Shown here piece after piece: positions 1 to 11,737 of a stretch of DNA of 64,000 nt. Location of the stretch: NCBI GenBank assembly GCA_934047225.1, contig OW203992.1:3275501-3339500 (forward strand), read 5' to 3'. This DNA is from Ypsolopha sequella. Lineage: Eukaryota; Arthropoda; Insecta; Lepidoptera; Ypsolophidae. Under the pieces are notes generated by a model. The model saw only the letters and a program-made list of their open reading frames with translations, searched no databases and was not told where the DNA came from. A program made the translations under genes and the position numbers. The stretch's first letter is position 1. Every line of letters begins with the position of its first letter.

Positions 1-300
1 TTGAAATTTTCCAAAGTAATTTAACTTCAGTTCCTAACCTCATACCTAAGGACTATTTTGCAATGAAGAAAATTTAGTTTTGACAGCACTAAAACTAGAA
101 TTAAAGCCTTCAGAATCGGCTTTATTAAAGCTGATTTTAAGGGCTTTAATTTTAGGTTCAGTGCTTTCAACACTAAAATTTTTGCAAGAGAATTTAGTTT
201 TTATTAATTCCATTTAAGAACTATTTTGCGATGAAGAGATTTTAGTTTTGACAGCACTAAAACCGTAAAATCAGCTTTATTGAAATCATATCCGAGACCA
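1..300. repeat. Interspersed repeat, two tandem-like units
   Basis: Two related units of about 150 bases follow each other. Each contains the string TTTTGACAGCACTAAAAC preceded by an ACTATTTTGC(A/G)ATGAAGA block. Related copies occur at about 19390-19560, and a short piece lies at 5138-5163. The repeat starts before base 1, so it is cut by the window. I see no coding potential and cannot place it in a superfamily. Confidence 0.7.
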
Positions 301-341
301 CCTTTTTTTTGCTGTAGTTAGCCGTAATATAATAAATTGTT

Positions 342-381
342 TAGATAGATAGATAGATAAGATAGATAGATAGATAGATAA
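342..381. repeat. (TAGA)n microsatellite
   Basis: About nine GATA/TAGA units with one interruption. It directly abuts AT-rich sequence that on the minus strand reads GGAATAAAGAAGTTATCTATC. That is how a retroelement 3' end with an ATCT tail would look. A similar AATAAAG...(ATCT)n tail lies in plus orientation at 63841-63871. Confidence 0.85.
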
Positions 382-2134
382 CTTCTTTATTCCATTTCCA
401 CAGCATTACACGACAAAGAAAACAAAAAAATACACATTTAACAATTAAACAATTAAAAAAGAAAAAAAATAATAACACAACTAAAACTAATAAATAATGT
501 AAGTGCGTTGGTAGTGGAAAAGGTCCTCAACTCAGCATAATGCAGAGGCAAGCCACTGCGCTGATTTTCAGTTGAGGCCCGTTTCCAAAACCGACCTTAT
601 GCTATATATACAAAATAGGTGAACAATTGCTTAATTTACATTTATTTACAATTAGTTTACAATAAAATAGACGTGCAATAAGTAATAAAATAAGTGTATG
701 TATATGATGTAACTGTTTAATGTACCTACATTGCTGTCTCAAACAAATTTAATTTGACTGTACAAAATATGAAATGTAGGATGTTTTTTTAAATATTGAT
801 TATTTATTAATTATTTAAATAAAACTGTTTTCAAAATTTTTCGTTATAGGTTTAGTACTGTCAATCACATCTTAAAAAACATGCAATATCCAGATCGTTT
901 CTGGTCATTTTACATTTAACATCTGAAAAGTATTGGTAGTCGGTCTGTCAGTCTGTCAGTGTATCGACAAGGCGGCGACTATCTTCAGAAGCCCCAATTT
1001 CCGGGCGTCCATCACCAGACATGTGAATATTTATTTACTGGCTGCGACCTCCTGAAATTGACGAGGTTCATGAAAGATACTTTGACCCAATTTTCGCTCC
1101 ACCTACATAATTACAGTCATAATGGAGCCAGATATTTTATATCTTTTTATAATTGCATCGTGTTAAATATTCTGGCATAAGGGGAGCTGAAATTACCGTG
1201 CTAACTGGTACATACTTTAGCAACAAAATAGTCCGTCGAAGGTTTTTAGAAAATATTTAAATATCTTCATTAAGGGCTACAGTCTATCAAAAGAAATATA
1301 AATTGTGTAGCAAATAATCAAGTAAATTATAGTAAGACTTTTATGGTACTATTCAATCACAGACCAGAAAACACTAACTGCAAATCTTCGGCGTGTAGGA
1401 TAGATGGAATTTCTAGGATGTCATAAAAACCACTACTAATTGTAACCTAACTAACCTACCGGGTCGCTTCTGCAATGAAGGATTTCTGAAGTTTCTGATG
1501 GAGATATTTATTTTTAAGTGCAATAAAATATTCCCCCTAAAAAATTGCAACCAACTAAAAACAATAAATACAAACAGTAACTGAATAATACATGCAATAA
1601 CTGAATTTTTTGAATATGATATTATAGCGTATTAAGGCGATTACCGTCGCCAAATTAGCAGCTCGATGTTTGTCTGTATGAATATCGACGGAAACGACAT
1701 TGAAATAACGTTCAAATCAGTGCACAATGCGTGGTGGCTGTTACGACGCTCGCTGCGTCCTTGAAAGGGAAAAATAGGAGAAAATAATACTTTTCACATG
1801 GGCGTCATTGTTCGATTGAATAATTCTGTGTTATATTTATAGCTATCAAGTTTATCTATTTATCAAAGCATAAATGAATTAAATCACCTAAGCCGCTTAG
1901 GAGCAGTAGGAAATTCAAGCCAAAAAACACCATTCAGTTGAAACAATTTTTCATATAGAAGTTTTGGTGGTACGAAAAAGAAAAATGTTGCATATGTTGT
2001 CCTAGAGTTGATAATCCATAATACATTTTTTCAATATTTTTGGTTTGGCCATAAAAGAGGAGTAGGCTTTAGAAAGTACCCATTTGGCGGTATTAAGGGC
2101 CTTATTATAACAATTGAATCCGATCGAATCTGTG
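382..2134. other. No gene seen; possible retroelement 3' end at the left
   Basis: The first 250 bases (382-620) may be the 3' part of a minus-strand retroelement linked to the adjacent ATCT tail. They include a GC-richer block at 510-600. The rest is AT-rich, has stops in all frames, and shows no recognisable domain or RNA gene. Confidence 0.4.
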
Positions 2135-2856
2135 CATTGGCGTAGCCAGGGAGGGTTTTGGGGGTACAGCCCCCCCCTGAATAGTTGTAAATATTACAAC
2201 CCTACCCCTGCTTTGACGTTTTCAGGGTCAAGTTCCACAACTGTTAGCAGTTGCTGGAAGCGTTTTGCGTTTGAAAACAATTTTTAAGAAGATGGCATAC
2301 TCTAGCAACTTTTTTTATTACCCGTCCAGCACAATAAGTCTAATGGCAAAGACCTTATTCGCTTTTCATAGAGGCGATTATATGTTGGCTATTTGGCCTC
2401 TTTTTCTTAGACGCGTAATACTAGTGATCACGCAGCGAAACAACAAATTGGTGTGTTTTTAGCTAATACTGAAATATTTTGTAGGGAAAAAATATTGAAT
2501 TTAGGTGATATACCTTCATATTTCTATTACCTATTTTATGAAAAAAAAAATCAAGTTGATCTCTTAACCGCGTTCTTCAAGCGAACGTTTGAAAACCAAA
2601 AAAAAGAGGGTGCAAAACATTTTTTTTTGACAAAAGTATAAATCTTAGTACATTGTTTATACGTAAGATCCCTAGAGAAAAGATTAATAAACCAAATGAA
2701 TTTTTTTCAATACAAGGAGAGTCCGAATTTCTTCAAACGAATCTTAGATAGACTGGAGTTGGTCATGCTCTAGGCTCAGGCACAATCTTAACAAACATAA
2801 TTAATATTACTTTTAGTCGTTTTATTTTCTTGAATCCCCCCGAAACTACGCCCATG
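2135..2856. mobile_element. hAT-like non-autonomous DNA transposon
   Basis: The ends CATTGGCGTAG and CTACGCCCATG are inverted repeats with one mismatch and resemble the CAGTGGCGTAG-type ends common in hAT elements. The flanks AATCTGTG and GATTCGTG match at 6 of 8 positions, consistent with an old 8-bp target duplication. The left end is followed by a C-run, and mirrored C-rich sequence precedes the right end. Short open frames inside (2265-2641) show no transposase motif that I can recognise, so it is probably a degraded or non-autonomous copy. Confidence 0.6.
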
Positions 2857-3429
2857 GATTCGTGACTAGGCAGACGAGAGTATTAAGGATTTAATCACAA
2901 ATCAAACGAAACAAAGAGAAGTAAATCAAAATAGAAGTCACAAAACTAAACTCTGAACAAAGGATGAATATCTACGAATACTTAAACAAATGGGGTTCGC
3001 AACAAAATACAATATCGTTATTTGTGAATTATCCCGGCATTCCCGGGATGGCAGAACGTTGCTAATTTCCTGAGAGCGATCGAGCCGTTTGTTTGTTCTT
3101 CTCGTTTATGAGTAAAGGCGAGTGCACATTGATGGATGGAGTCTTAGAGAAGATCGGGAAATTGGGTTTGGGATTTATAATGTCTGGAAATAAGTTTTGT
3201 TTTCATAATTTATTTTATGTTAATGATTTAACGTTCCATTATATACTGCCAAAATATATGGAATGCACTAAATATACCTTATATAATATAGTTTTTACAG
3301 CTATATTTATATAGAAATGTCTACAACGTCATAGCATTTAAAAATATAATAATATAGTACACATTATAGTGTTGATGCAAGTAAAATATTTTGGGCCTCA
3401 CGATAACTTTTGAAGTTTATTATTCGTAA
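2857..3429. other. No gene seen
   Basis: AT-rich sequence with a small GC-richer patch at 3030-3090. A 73-codon open frame at 3093-3314 has a composition typical of chance frames in AT-rich DNA and no recognisable motif. Confidence 0.4.
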
Positions 3430-3561
3430 TTAAAGAAGGAGCTACAACTTGATTTCAATACCATTAAAATCGGCGAGGAACTGAAGGAGGGCTATATCAA
3501 AACCACCCGTCATAGAAGAGCTTGTTTGTATCGATTGGTAGATGTGGAAGAAACAAAATAA
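3430..3561 (+). CDS. Small hydrophilic open frame, possible terminal exon or retrocopy
   Basis: After an in-frame stop at 3427-3429, a frame of 43 codons runs to TAA at 3559-3561. It has no ATG. The peptide is hydrophilic and charged and includes KIGEELKEGYIKTTRHRRAC and, closer to the end, LYRLVDVEETK. This looks more protein-like than neighbouring AT-driven frames. About 200 bases downstream is an AATAAA followed by a genomic A-rich run. That arrangement suits either a terminal exon with its 3' UTR or a 5'-truncated retrocopy whose poly(A) tail was integrated. I do not recognise the family. A chance frame remains possible because it is short. Confidence 0.35.
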   Translation, partial: LKKELQLDFNTIKIGEELKEGYIKTTRHRRACLYRLVDVEETK

Positions 3562-3770
3562 TAGTTAGGTTGTTAGCTTTTACCTCTGCTGGAGATAAGT
3601 ATATGTACGTATGGAATTTTTTGTTTAATATAGGTATATAAGTATATGTTACGTGTTTAATAATTGATATTATTATTTCGCATGAATGTGTCGGTATAAT
3701 TTATTATTTATTTTTATTTTCTAGGTACCTTTATAAGTATTTTAATGTTATTTAAGTATGATATTGTTTC

Positions 3771-3807
3771 AATAAAACTGTAACAAAAAATAAAAAAATA
3801 AAATTTA
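3771..3807 (+). promoter_or_regulatory. Candidate polyadenylation signal and A-rich tail
   Basis: AATAAA occurs in TTTCAATAAAACTGTAAC and is followed by an A-rich stretch. With the 3430-3561 frame upstream it marks a candidate transcript 3' end. The A-rich stretch in genomic DNA favours a retroposed sequence. Confidence 0.4.
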
Positions 3808-3814
3808 TAACTCT

Positions 3815-4000
3815 ATATTGTTGCCAGCAGCAGGCTTTTTGTTATCCCTAGGGAACCCACCAATATTTCGGGATAAAAAAATAGCAGGTATGTCGCTCTG
3901 GGTCATAAACTATCCCGTAGCAATAGTTTCATCCTGATCCCTGGATTAGTTGCAGAGTAATAAGCTAACAAACAAAGCTTCTGGGTTTTTAGTAAAAATG
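3815..4000. repeat. Lepidopteran interspersed repeat fragment
   Basis: The segment includes TTATCCCTAGGGAACCCACC and ends near AGTAATAAGCTAACAAACAA. I recognise this as a fragment of a widespread lepidopteran family in which a statement of 'ttccc(t)agggataa' and 'taacaaacaaac' recurs. The identification is by memory of the consensus and not by a search. Confidence 0.5.
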
Positions 4001-4255
4001 AGAAAAACACTGGGCGCAAGTGTAGCCTGCCCCTAACGTCAGTATCAGCCGCGCTCCACTGGATCCAAGTAACACCTTCTTGTTGGATATTGAGTTCAAA
4101 TATCTTTGTATATTGAATTTAAATATGTCTGCTTAATCGTGAACGCGTCATTGCGCGGGAAAACTGAATTTGTGACTTTGTTTATGCGAGTTCGCAGCCG
4201 GAGATTATTTAGTGGGTGTGAAATCGCTTGTGAAGATGTTAACTGACTTCATATT

Positions 4256-4409
4256 AAGGTAGCGTTCCTAAACGCCTGGGTAAATCTAAAATTTGAACCG
4301 TCAATGTAAATTTTATACATTTCTGACAAGGTTTATGCACTGTTCGTTTTCACTCGGGTGGTTGTGGAACGGATTTTACATTTACCCTGGCGTTTAGAAA
4401 CGCAACCTA
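4256..4409. mobile_element. Short foldback MITE
   Basis: About 30 bases at each end are inverted repeats (left AAGGTAGCGTTCCTAAACGC, right matching on the opposite strand) around a short centre, giving a 154-bp palindromic unit. The ends sit at TTAAGG and CCTAA. There is no coding capacity. Confidence 0.7.
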
Positions 4410-5370
4410 AATCAAATACAATATCTTTAGAATATTTAATATTACTAAATATATTTGAATTTGTTGTAAGACAGACACCAGAAATGCAAACTTAAAATGT
4501 TTGGTTCTGTTTAGATTTCGTCAATTTTAATTTCATCTGCTTTCGTGGTCTTTTTACAAACGCGGAGCCAAAAAAGGGTACCGAAGAAATATTTGGCACT
4601 TAGGAATTCAATTTACACCCTATAAACAAGCACCTCATGCAAATCTCGAGGGTGTCCCCCCTCCCCCCTCTGAGGTCAGATATTTCAATTCTGGCGCGGA
4701 TATTGGCGGGTGTCGTGAGGACGCATACATCTGCGATCGGTCGCCTTTCCGTCCGTGTGTCGACGCCCTTATCTCGGATTGCGATCTACGGAGCGGGTTG
4801 AGAACCCTTGACTTGAGAATGTTTGTTTGATACTGAGGTTATGAAATATTTATGTTTTTTGGGTTCCGTGAATAGTGTAACAAAATGCTGTGTTTCTGTC
4901 AAATCAATTAGACTATTCAAGGTTTTTAATATTAAAAACTTGAAGATACTGTGACAGATTCAGAAGGCTTTTTTTTAGTTGTAGTCCTCATGTGGAATAA
5001 ATTTTCAAATAGTTTATTGTGTAAAATACATAGAATACAGTTTTTACGCGTTGATTTAAATCTTTAAAAAACAATAGAATCCCAAAAAATATATACCTAA
5101 TACGGAGAAATACAACAACAAAAAAAATAGTTGGAAGAATTAAAGTTTTGACAGCACTAAAACAAACACCTTTAGAAACAGCTAAAATATTACATGCAAC
5201 CATAATTAACAAGTAACAAGTACCGTGGATTTTATTATTTTTCGTTTAAAATATTGTTCGTTTACATCTTTTTTTTTCATTTTATTTGTTATAAACACTA
5301 TTACTGATCGGTATAGATTTTTCTAAAGTTTACTTTTTAATTTAGACAATATTTTTTGAAGAAAGCAAGC
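4410..5370. other. No gene seen; one unique GC-richer island
   Basis: An octamer-like ATGCAAAT lies at 4638-4645 and a pyrimidine-rich run at about 4650-4670. They precede a GC-richer segment to 4810 that belongs to no repeat I can see here. The rest is AT-rich, with a small piece of the TTTTGACAGCACTAAAAC repeat at 5138-5163. Confidence 0.4.
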
Positions 5371-5560
5371 GGTAGGTCAGGGGCTGGCCTCTCAACCTTG
5401 TGATCCAGGTTCGATCCCGGTCGGCCATGCACCATTAGGTTTTTCAGAATGTATGTACATAGTACTTACTACATACTACTTACTTACTACTTACATAGTA
5501 CTAGTACACACTAGCTGAACGGTGAAGGAAAACATCGTAAAGAAACCTGCATGCCCTAAA
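5370..5560 (+). mobile_element. SINE-like element with tRNA-type B box
   Basis: GGTTCGATCCC at 5409-5419 fits the RNA polymerase III B box. About 100 bases later, after TACT-rich low-complexity DNA, comes CTGAACGGTGAAGGAAAACA followed by AAACCTGCATGCC. I recognise this core block from many lepidopteran SINE/LINE copies. The upstream A box is poor and no cloverleaf can be drawn, so it is a retroposon and not a tRNA gene. Confidence 0.6.
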
Positions 5561-5574
5561 AAGCGTGTATTTGT

Positions 5575-5745
5575 GCCCGAAGTACGGCGATAGGGCTCAT
5601 CACCTATCACGTTGGGACGTAATAATCGTCGGTGAAACGCAGGTGTACCGAGTGTGGACTGTGATTTACATTTCACAGTTCACACTCGGAACACCTCTGA
5701 CACTCCCTAGGGGATTCATGTCGTGACGATATATTTTTAACTTTG
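5575..5745. repeat. Lepidopteran repeat block shared with 47660-47805
   Basis: Blocks such as CACGT(T/C)GGGACGTAA, CTCGGAACA and CAGACACTCC(T/C)TTAG appear in the same order here and at 47660-47805. The copies differ by several indels. A short internal inverted repeat (CGAGTGTGGACTGTGA against its complement) makes a hairpin at about 5648-5690. Confidence 0.6.
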
Positions 5746-5819
5746 CAGAATACATCTCAAAGTCCCGTGAAGAGTTTATAGGCAGTTGCGTAGTTATTTG
5801 TACGTTATCGACTTCTCTA

Positions 5820-5955
5820 GATGATCAAAGCCGTGAAATTATAATTTCACTGGGTTAAGCTAGGCTAGTTTATAAAAAACCTAACAAAAAAATTCCGTGT
5901 AATTTCACTAGTGATATTATAAATTTAGGGCTTTGACAAATTAGCTGCGACATAT
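5820..5955. repeat. Repeat with GTGAAATTATAATTTCAC core
   Basis: The palindrome GTGAAATTATAATTTCAC is followed by GGGTTA and later by TGCGACATATAC. The same order recurs at 22655-22765, where the palindrome is diverged. This is probably an old short transposon. Confidence 0.5.
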
Positions 5956-6043
5956 ACACTATGATACAAAGATGCACAGATCATTAACCCATGATGTGTG
6001 CACAGTTTTATCGAGATCAAACCTATCAAGATTCAAGACATCA

Positions 6044-6701
6044 CTATAGGGCTTATTCCACTTTAACTCCAAAGCCATTGTTCTCAAAATTTTACCGTCC
6101 ATACATTGTGTACAGTTCGACTCCAAAATGTTTTAGGCATTTAATTTAAATTTAGAAATATTTGCATACTTCAATTCCACTCAACTCCAAAACAGTTTTG
6201 GTAGAGGCAACAGAAAAATTGCATATTTTATTCAGTGTTAACACGATTTAATTGTCATAAATAAGACAGAACTAAACTTAATTTATGTGTTCTGTCTTTT
6301 TCTTACTGTATCAAAAAGATAAGGACCTGGACGTTTAAAATAAAGTAAGTCCGGTCAAATAAGTCGTTCTTATTTCGAATCTACACCAATGTATGTTATT
6401 TGAGTTTTTAAATAAAAGATATGTATGGTCTTATAAAACGCATATAATCATCTATATTATACAACGATTAACTATAATAGTTATAACATATTTCTAAACT
6501 AAAATATAAGATCACAGCTTCAGATTTAAATTTCTTACATAGCTAAAATAATTTTAATAATCACAAGTTGCTGACTTTACTTCTTAAAATTTCTTGGAGT
6601 TAAAGTGGAAAGATTTTAATATAAATAAAATATTCATTAAAATGTGTTTTGGACTTAAAGTGGACAGATTTTGGATTTAAAGTGGAACAAGCCCACTATA
6701 G
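6044..6701. mobile_element. Foldback DNA transposon, 658 bp
   Basis: The ends CTATAGGGCTTATTCCACTT and AAGTGGAACAAGCCCACTATAG are inverted repeats. CCACTTTAACTCC-type and GGACTTAAAGTGGA-type motifs recur towards both ends, so subterminal repeats are present. The inside is AT-rich, non-coding, and holds a smaller hairpin at 6255-6375. Confidence 0.65.
6255..6375. mobile_element. Hairpin MITE nested in the 6.0-6.7 kb foldback
   Basis: Arms containing AAGACAGAACTAAACTTAA and its mirror flank the centre TGTCTTTTTCTTACTGTATC. The same architecture is found in better condition at 15522-15686, which identifies this copy as the same family. Confidence 0.6.
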
Positions 6702-8390
6702 CAGCCGAACGTGAAATAGTATGAAAATTTGGACGGTCGGCATTCCGCGAATCCTAGTATGGATTTATCAAGAGTCAGCATTCCGCGAAAGTCGGCATAA
6801 ATTGAAGAAATCAGCAAAACATATTCAGCGAATGAACAAACAACAACATCGATATCAAACCAAAATAGACAGAGAGCCTATATTGGCAACAGAATGAGTC
6901 AGTCGTATTGCCATCAAATGATTCATCGATGCATCGCCGATAAGAATCGCCATTTGCGTCTACACATACACACATAAATTATAATTTATCTCTAATGTTA
7001 TGAGACCGAATTTTATCATTATGCAGCTTCGATTATGCACTTAAAGTGGTGTCCTATAAAGAGTAAATTGGAAAAAAATTCAATATATTAATAATTAATC
7101 TGATTGGCAGATCTAAGATCTAAACTTGATTGATTAAATTGATTCATATCATTGCAATGATCGAGTGTTGTGAATTGGCTTTCGAAAAGTATTTTCCTAT
7201 GTTCAAGGGTATTTCTCTATAATAATATAATATATAATATACGAGTATGTAACTAAATAAAAACTTATATAAATAGGACAGTGATTATGACTATTGATTT
7301 TGTTCCCTTTTTGCTATTTGTTTTGTTTTATAGATTGATCAATATTTGCGCTTATTTTTCAGAAAATTACAGGCTTTAAAACAATTGAGTTGTCATTGCG
7401 ATTCCTAAAGAAAGTCTTCGAGACGAGGTCACCGCATTCTTTGACGTCACATCCGCACACGTCCCGTCTGTGCTCAGTCTAGCCGGTCCACAAACTTAAC
7501 TACTCAATCAAAACTCACCTTTATACCCATTGACTAAAACTCCCCACTTTGGATTCAAGTCTAAGTAAGGTTTGTGGTTTCAAACAAGGCTATCGGCGCG
7601 TACGCTGCTTGCTTGCACCAACGCTGCAGGAATGAACGCAATTTGTCTTGAAAAACGTCGTAACTTGAATTAAAGTCAAACGAAGTTGGACTTCACGACG
7701 CGCGAATTGGGAGTCTATTTGCACTGATGATCGATGACTTTTATGACCAAGCATCTTATTTAAATTTGATTTGTAAAGCCGTATACATAAGGTGCAATAT
7801 TCGTTGCGTAATACGGTTAGTACTGTCGTTTCGGGCCTATAAGGGTGTCCGTTGCAATGACAAGCCTGCATCGACTAACCAATTCGACCGAGCGATACGA
7901 TCGGCGATCGCTAACGGAATAACGTGCGTGTTGTCCTTTACAATGATCCTTTTTTTTTGCTGCAGTTTGTTGTGATTCAATAAAGTTGATAATGTGCTCT
8001 TTAAATACAACGACCTAAATGTAAAAAAAGAAAAAATGCAGTGTATTAATGTAAAAAATCGACATGTTTTATTTTTTGAACCTGCAAAATTAAATTAATT
8101 TTGCCTGGATGACAATAAAAAAAAAATATGTAGGTTAAAATTTCAAATCAGTCACAGATGAATCCTACTAGTGAGAGTAGGTACGATTTCAAAATAAAAC
8201 AGACATTCAATAGTACATTGAAACAATAGAGGAAAACATTGAAACTGAATGTCTGTGTAGAATAATCCTTTTCTATAAAATATATCACAATTTTCGTTGC
8301 CACATCCGTCAACGTGTCACATTGTTAGTTAACCGCTGAGCCGATTTCACGCTCGCTGCGCCTCGCTCGGCTAATGACGGCGCGGTGAGG
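6702..8390. other. No gene seen; mostly unique DNA
   Basis: A GC-richer block at 7410-7500 carries TGACGTCA at 7442-7449. A second block at 7590-7930 has overlapping open frames on both strands (7590-7871 minus, 7727-7975 plus) without a recognisable domain. A small inverted repeat (CAGACATTCA...TGAATGTCTG) lies at 8202-8255. Confidence 0.4.
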
Positions 8391-8432
8391 CGATAATGAA
8401 AACGATAACGGAGCGATAACGCAACGATAACG
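8391..8432. promoter_or_regulatory. Cluster of four CGATAA motifs
   Basis: CGATAATG at 8391, then three CGATAACG units at 8403, 8414 and 8425, spaced 11-12 bases apart. This is about one helical turn. GATA-family factors bind GATAA cores, so this is a candidate enhancer module. It is inferred from motif density only. Confidence 0.4.
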
Positions 8433-10831
8433 CCCCAATGGTGGCTGTTCACCTACCTACCATCACCTACCACCATGTGCATGAAACTTAGAAAACCTAT
8501 TTATTACGTTTAGGAAAAAAAACAGCAACGTGCTGTTCAAGACAATACTCTTTATATTGTGCACCATTATAAAAGAAAACTTAAAGTAGAAAAACAAGAT
8601 AAAGATAGATTACAATTGGCGGTCTTATCACTAAAAGCGATTTCTTCCAGACAACCTTTGAATACAACTAAAATAAAAGTTCAGCAGACAGCAAATCACA
8701 AATTACTATTTATCTAATAATGTTGAATGCAACGACGACGTAAAGATTCGTACACAGGTTGAAGTAGGATATTAAAAAAAAAACATGTTGATATGGTTCT
8801 CTTAATCGAGAAATAAGTGTTTTTTCTTCTCGTTTATAGAATAAAATTTATGAATTTTACGATAAATTTCAAATTTCTCTATGGGCCCGTCATCATTAAC
8901 TATATAAAAGCTGAAATTATTATATTTTTTCTTGATATCGGCAACCCTTCTCTTTTCTCCGGATAACCATCAGAAAATTATAAATATGGGTCTCTTGAAA
9001 ATGATTACGTTATGCAAAATATACTACAGAATTACGAAATAAACAATTTCAAGAGCGAAATGTGCATTGTTATCATGACGTGGAACCAATAAATTTAAAC
9101 AAGTTACTCTGCTATTTCCTCACCCAACACTCGAAATAGCGAGGAGGAAATAATTTTAATTGGCACACAATAAAATATTTTGAGATGCATGCAACCCGTT
9201 GGCGTTGTTGTATCGACATTATTCGATAGTTACATTATTATGTAATGCCGTTTTTAAAATAAATAAACAAAGTTATTTTCCGTAGAAAATGTATTTATCG
9301 TAACCATATAAGGTATATTCTAATTAAGGAATCAAATTCTATATTCCCATACCGTCCAATCGAATCCAAAGTAGCAATGCTGCAGAACATTAGGTTCGCG
9401 TGCGCCTGAGTCGATCGTGAGGCGATTGCGCTCGCGCCGACCGGCAGGTGCGCCCGCGCGCCCGATCACCGCCTTCGTGACAATATAATTGTTCCCGTGC
9501 ATTCCTCATTGCACGGCCATCCCTTAATTTATACCTAATAGCGAGATAATCTCGCCTTTTTCTCGCACGTCTCATTTACATTTTAAACCGGGATGTGTAA
9601 ACGTTATCTTAAGGCTTTAATAATGATATTGCGCAGGTCTGCGCTCGCGCAGCGCGATCACAGCGCCGATAGTTCACTCGTGAGCCGATAGACGGCGCTG
9701 GTTAACGTTTATATTTTCACTCTTTTGTCTCACGAGAAGGCGTGAGCGCGAACCTTGTAACGCATCGCCAATTTAATTGGTGATATGAATAGTCGCCTGA
9801 GAATGGAAATGGTCTATGGAAATGGTTGCAAGTTCTCGTGGATATATTCGGTGCTGATTATCAGGGTACCTGCTTACAAAGAGTTATAGGAATTCATAGG
9901 ATATTGAATATCTTTACATATCATCTTTATCTGTAAAAAAAAACAAGTTTTTTATACGTGACTCCTGTTTCCATAGGTTAATAATTAAAGAAAAAACATT
10001 CTATTTTTAAGGGATTAAAAGTTTTGTAGCTAATCAAAATTATTTCAGCTCGTAAATTCAAGATTCAAGCCTGTCTGCAAGTTTAGCAGGGCATAAACTG
10101 CTGCACCTCAGCAGGAATAGAGGTGCTAAACATTTAATTGAAAACCCAAGGGATCTAGCAGCATCATCGCTAGTGCTAGAAAGCGTGAGTGTAGTTTGTC
10201 AGCGCTCGCGTGGCCAATAAATCGTGGGCATGGACGTGCGTACAAATTGGTCGCAGATCGCATCGCGGCCGCAACGCGTCCTCGTCGCTTCGCTTGTTAA
10301 CGCGTTGTCTGCCGGTCTATCTGGGTGTAAGTTTTATGATTCGCGGATTCAATGTTGCCGGAAATACGCATGAATGGAAAATGGCATGAATTTAAGGGGT
10401 TTCTGTCGAAAACGAAGCCTCATGTCTGCAGCCTGTTTGACTACGGCATAACTCGAGATCGGCTATCGCAATTGAGCTCAATTTTTTCATGTGGATGCAA
10501 AATTATAGTAGGACAATATGAAATATAGAGAATGTGAAAAATCTTCGATGATACTTTCCTGTGGATGTTTCATAGTTACAAATTTCTTTTTTTTTTCTTT
10601 TGGTAACAACAGGTAGTTATACAAAAAAGAATATCAGCAGTCAGTCATGGGGCCTGCCGACAGAAGTGAAAACTTTTCACTGCTGGCCAAGCGCAACACG
10701 TCATAGCCATAGCATGTTGCTGACGTGAACCCATAAGATTTTCCCCTACCAAAAATCGCTCAACGCGCCTAAAGAGTTTTCACTTAAAAAATGCTCCATA
10801 AAACCTTCAAATCGTAGGGATAGTAAGTAGA
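8433..10831. other. No gene seen; GC-richer islands
   Basis: Two islands stand out, at 9390-9480 and 9640-9760, both rich in CGCG and CGATAG-type strings, and another at 10190-10320. They match no other sequence in this window. A 61-codon minus-strand frame at 9390-9575 is arginine-rich only because of this composition. No domain or RNA gene is visible. Confidence 0.35.
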
Positions 10832-11737
10832 TAGAGATAAAAACTCCGGAATATTTCTGAAATTTTCATTAGATTTTGGAAAGTTTCAGGAAAACTTTCA
10901 GAATATTTCCAAAACTTCCGTGGTACCGCTGGTTTCTAATACCTTCTAGGGACGTCATTTGTTGACTAGCTTCATTCCAGTTCATGTTTTACCAATATAT
11001 TAAAATCGCCCAAAACATCTGGACGTCTCTGAACTTGGAGATAGTTGCATTGCCGTAACTAATTTGTAGGTATCAGCGGGAAAATACAGTTAAGGCGATA
11101 TGTAAAAGTTTTAGCGTCCCTGTTACTCTATATGCGAAAAAACCCTCAGTGCGAGAGGGCAGGATTCGTGGAAAAGTAGCAAAAGGTCGGTTTTTTATTA
11201 ATATAAAATGTACTAAAAATGCTATCAAAATTTCATTTAACCAGGTCTTAGATACTATTCAAACCCATCTAATAAAATATAATTGCAGTCCATATGTCAT
11301 TCTAATTTGTCAAACCAGGAGAATTGGTATCGATAAAGACCTCATTTCAATAAATATTCTTCAAAAGCGAAATTCGAGCCGAAATTCTTCAATCGCGTTT
11401 CTGTTTTAACAGATCCCTAGAAAAAGATTCCAAAAATAATATACTATTTTATCAAAATTATACATTATTTACCGAAGTAGATGTAGAAGTTGTAAAAGTG
11501 TCGATTTTTTTCCGTAGCGCCTTAAAAGGGAGAGAGCACATTTGCTCCTAGATTCAGTGACACCGAGAAGTTCTATCATAACTGAACTAAAAACAAACCT
11601 ACTTAATTTCTTGTTATTATTTCCTTTTTTCTTTTTTGAAAGTTTCCAATTTTAGGTACCGGAAAGTTTGGTTTTTCCGGAGGTTTTCAGGAATACTTCC
11701 TGATAAAAGGAAATTTTTCCGGCAATTTTCAGCTCTA
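10832..11737. mobile_element. Degraded hAT-like element interrupted by a MITE
   Basis: The left end TAGAGATAAAAACTCCGG and the right end (read on the other strand) TAGAGCTGAAAATTGCCGG are similar. Both are followed by repeated GGAAA/TTTCC motifs, which extend through 10850-10930 and 11640-11735. Subterminal motif arrays of this kind are common in hAT elements. I see no clean 8-bp target duplication. The TTAA-ended MITE at 11090-11525 splits it, leaving about 470 bases of the original. Confidence 0.5.
11090..11525. mobile_element. MITE with TTAA ends, copy 1 of 3
   Basis: The ends TTAAGGCGATATGTAAAAG and TCCGTAGCGCCTTAA are inverted repeats, and TTAA is the likely target duplication. The left 120 bases are almost the same as 20821-20940, including AGCGTCCCTGTTACTCTATA, and more distantly as 15793-15905. 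Non-coding. TTAA targeting suggests a piggyBac-like mobiliser, though the ends do not start with CCC as classical piggyBac ends do. Confidence 0.75.

Noticed and set aside
342..381. CRISPR-like array
   Set aside because: It is a four-base microsatellite with no spacers. No CRISPR array is expected or seen in this eukaryotic window.
5491..5676. 61-codon minus-strand frame
   Set aside because: It lies entirely in SINE and repeat sequence shared with 47660-47805.
9390..9575. Arginine-rich 61-codon protein on the minus strand
   Set aside because: The composition follows from a CGCG-rich island. There is no ATG context, domain or splice signal, and stops occur in the flanks.
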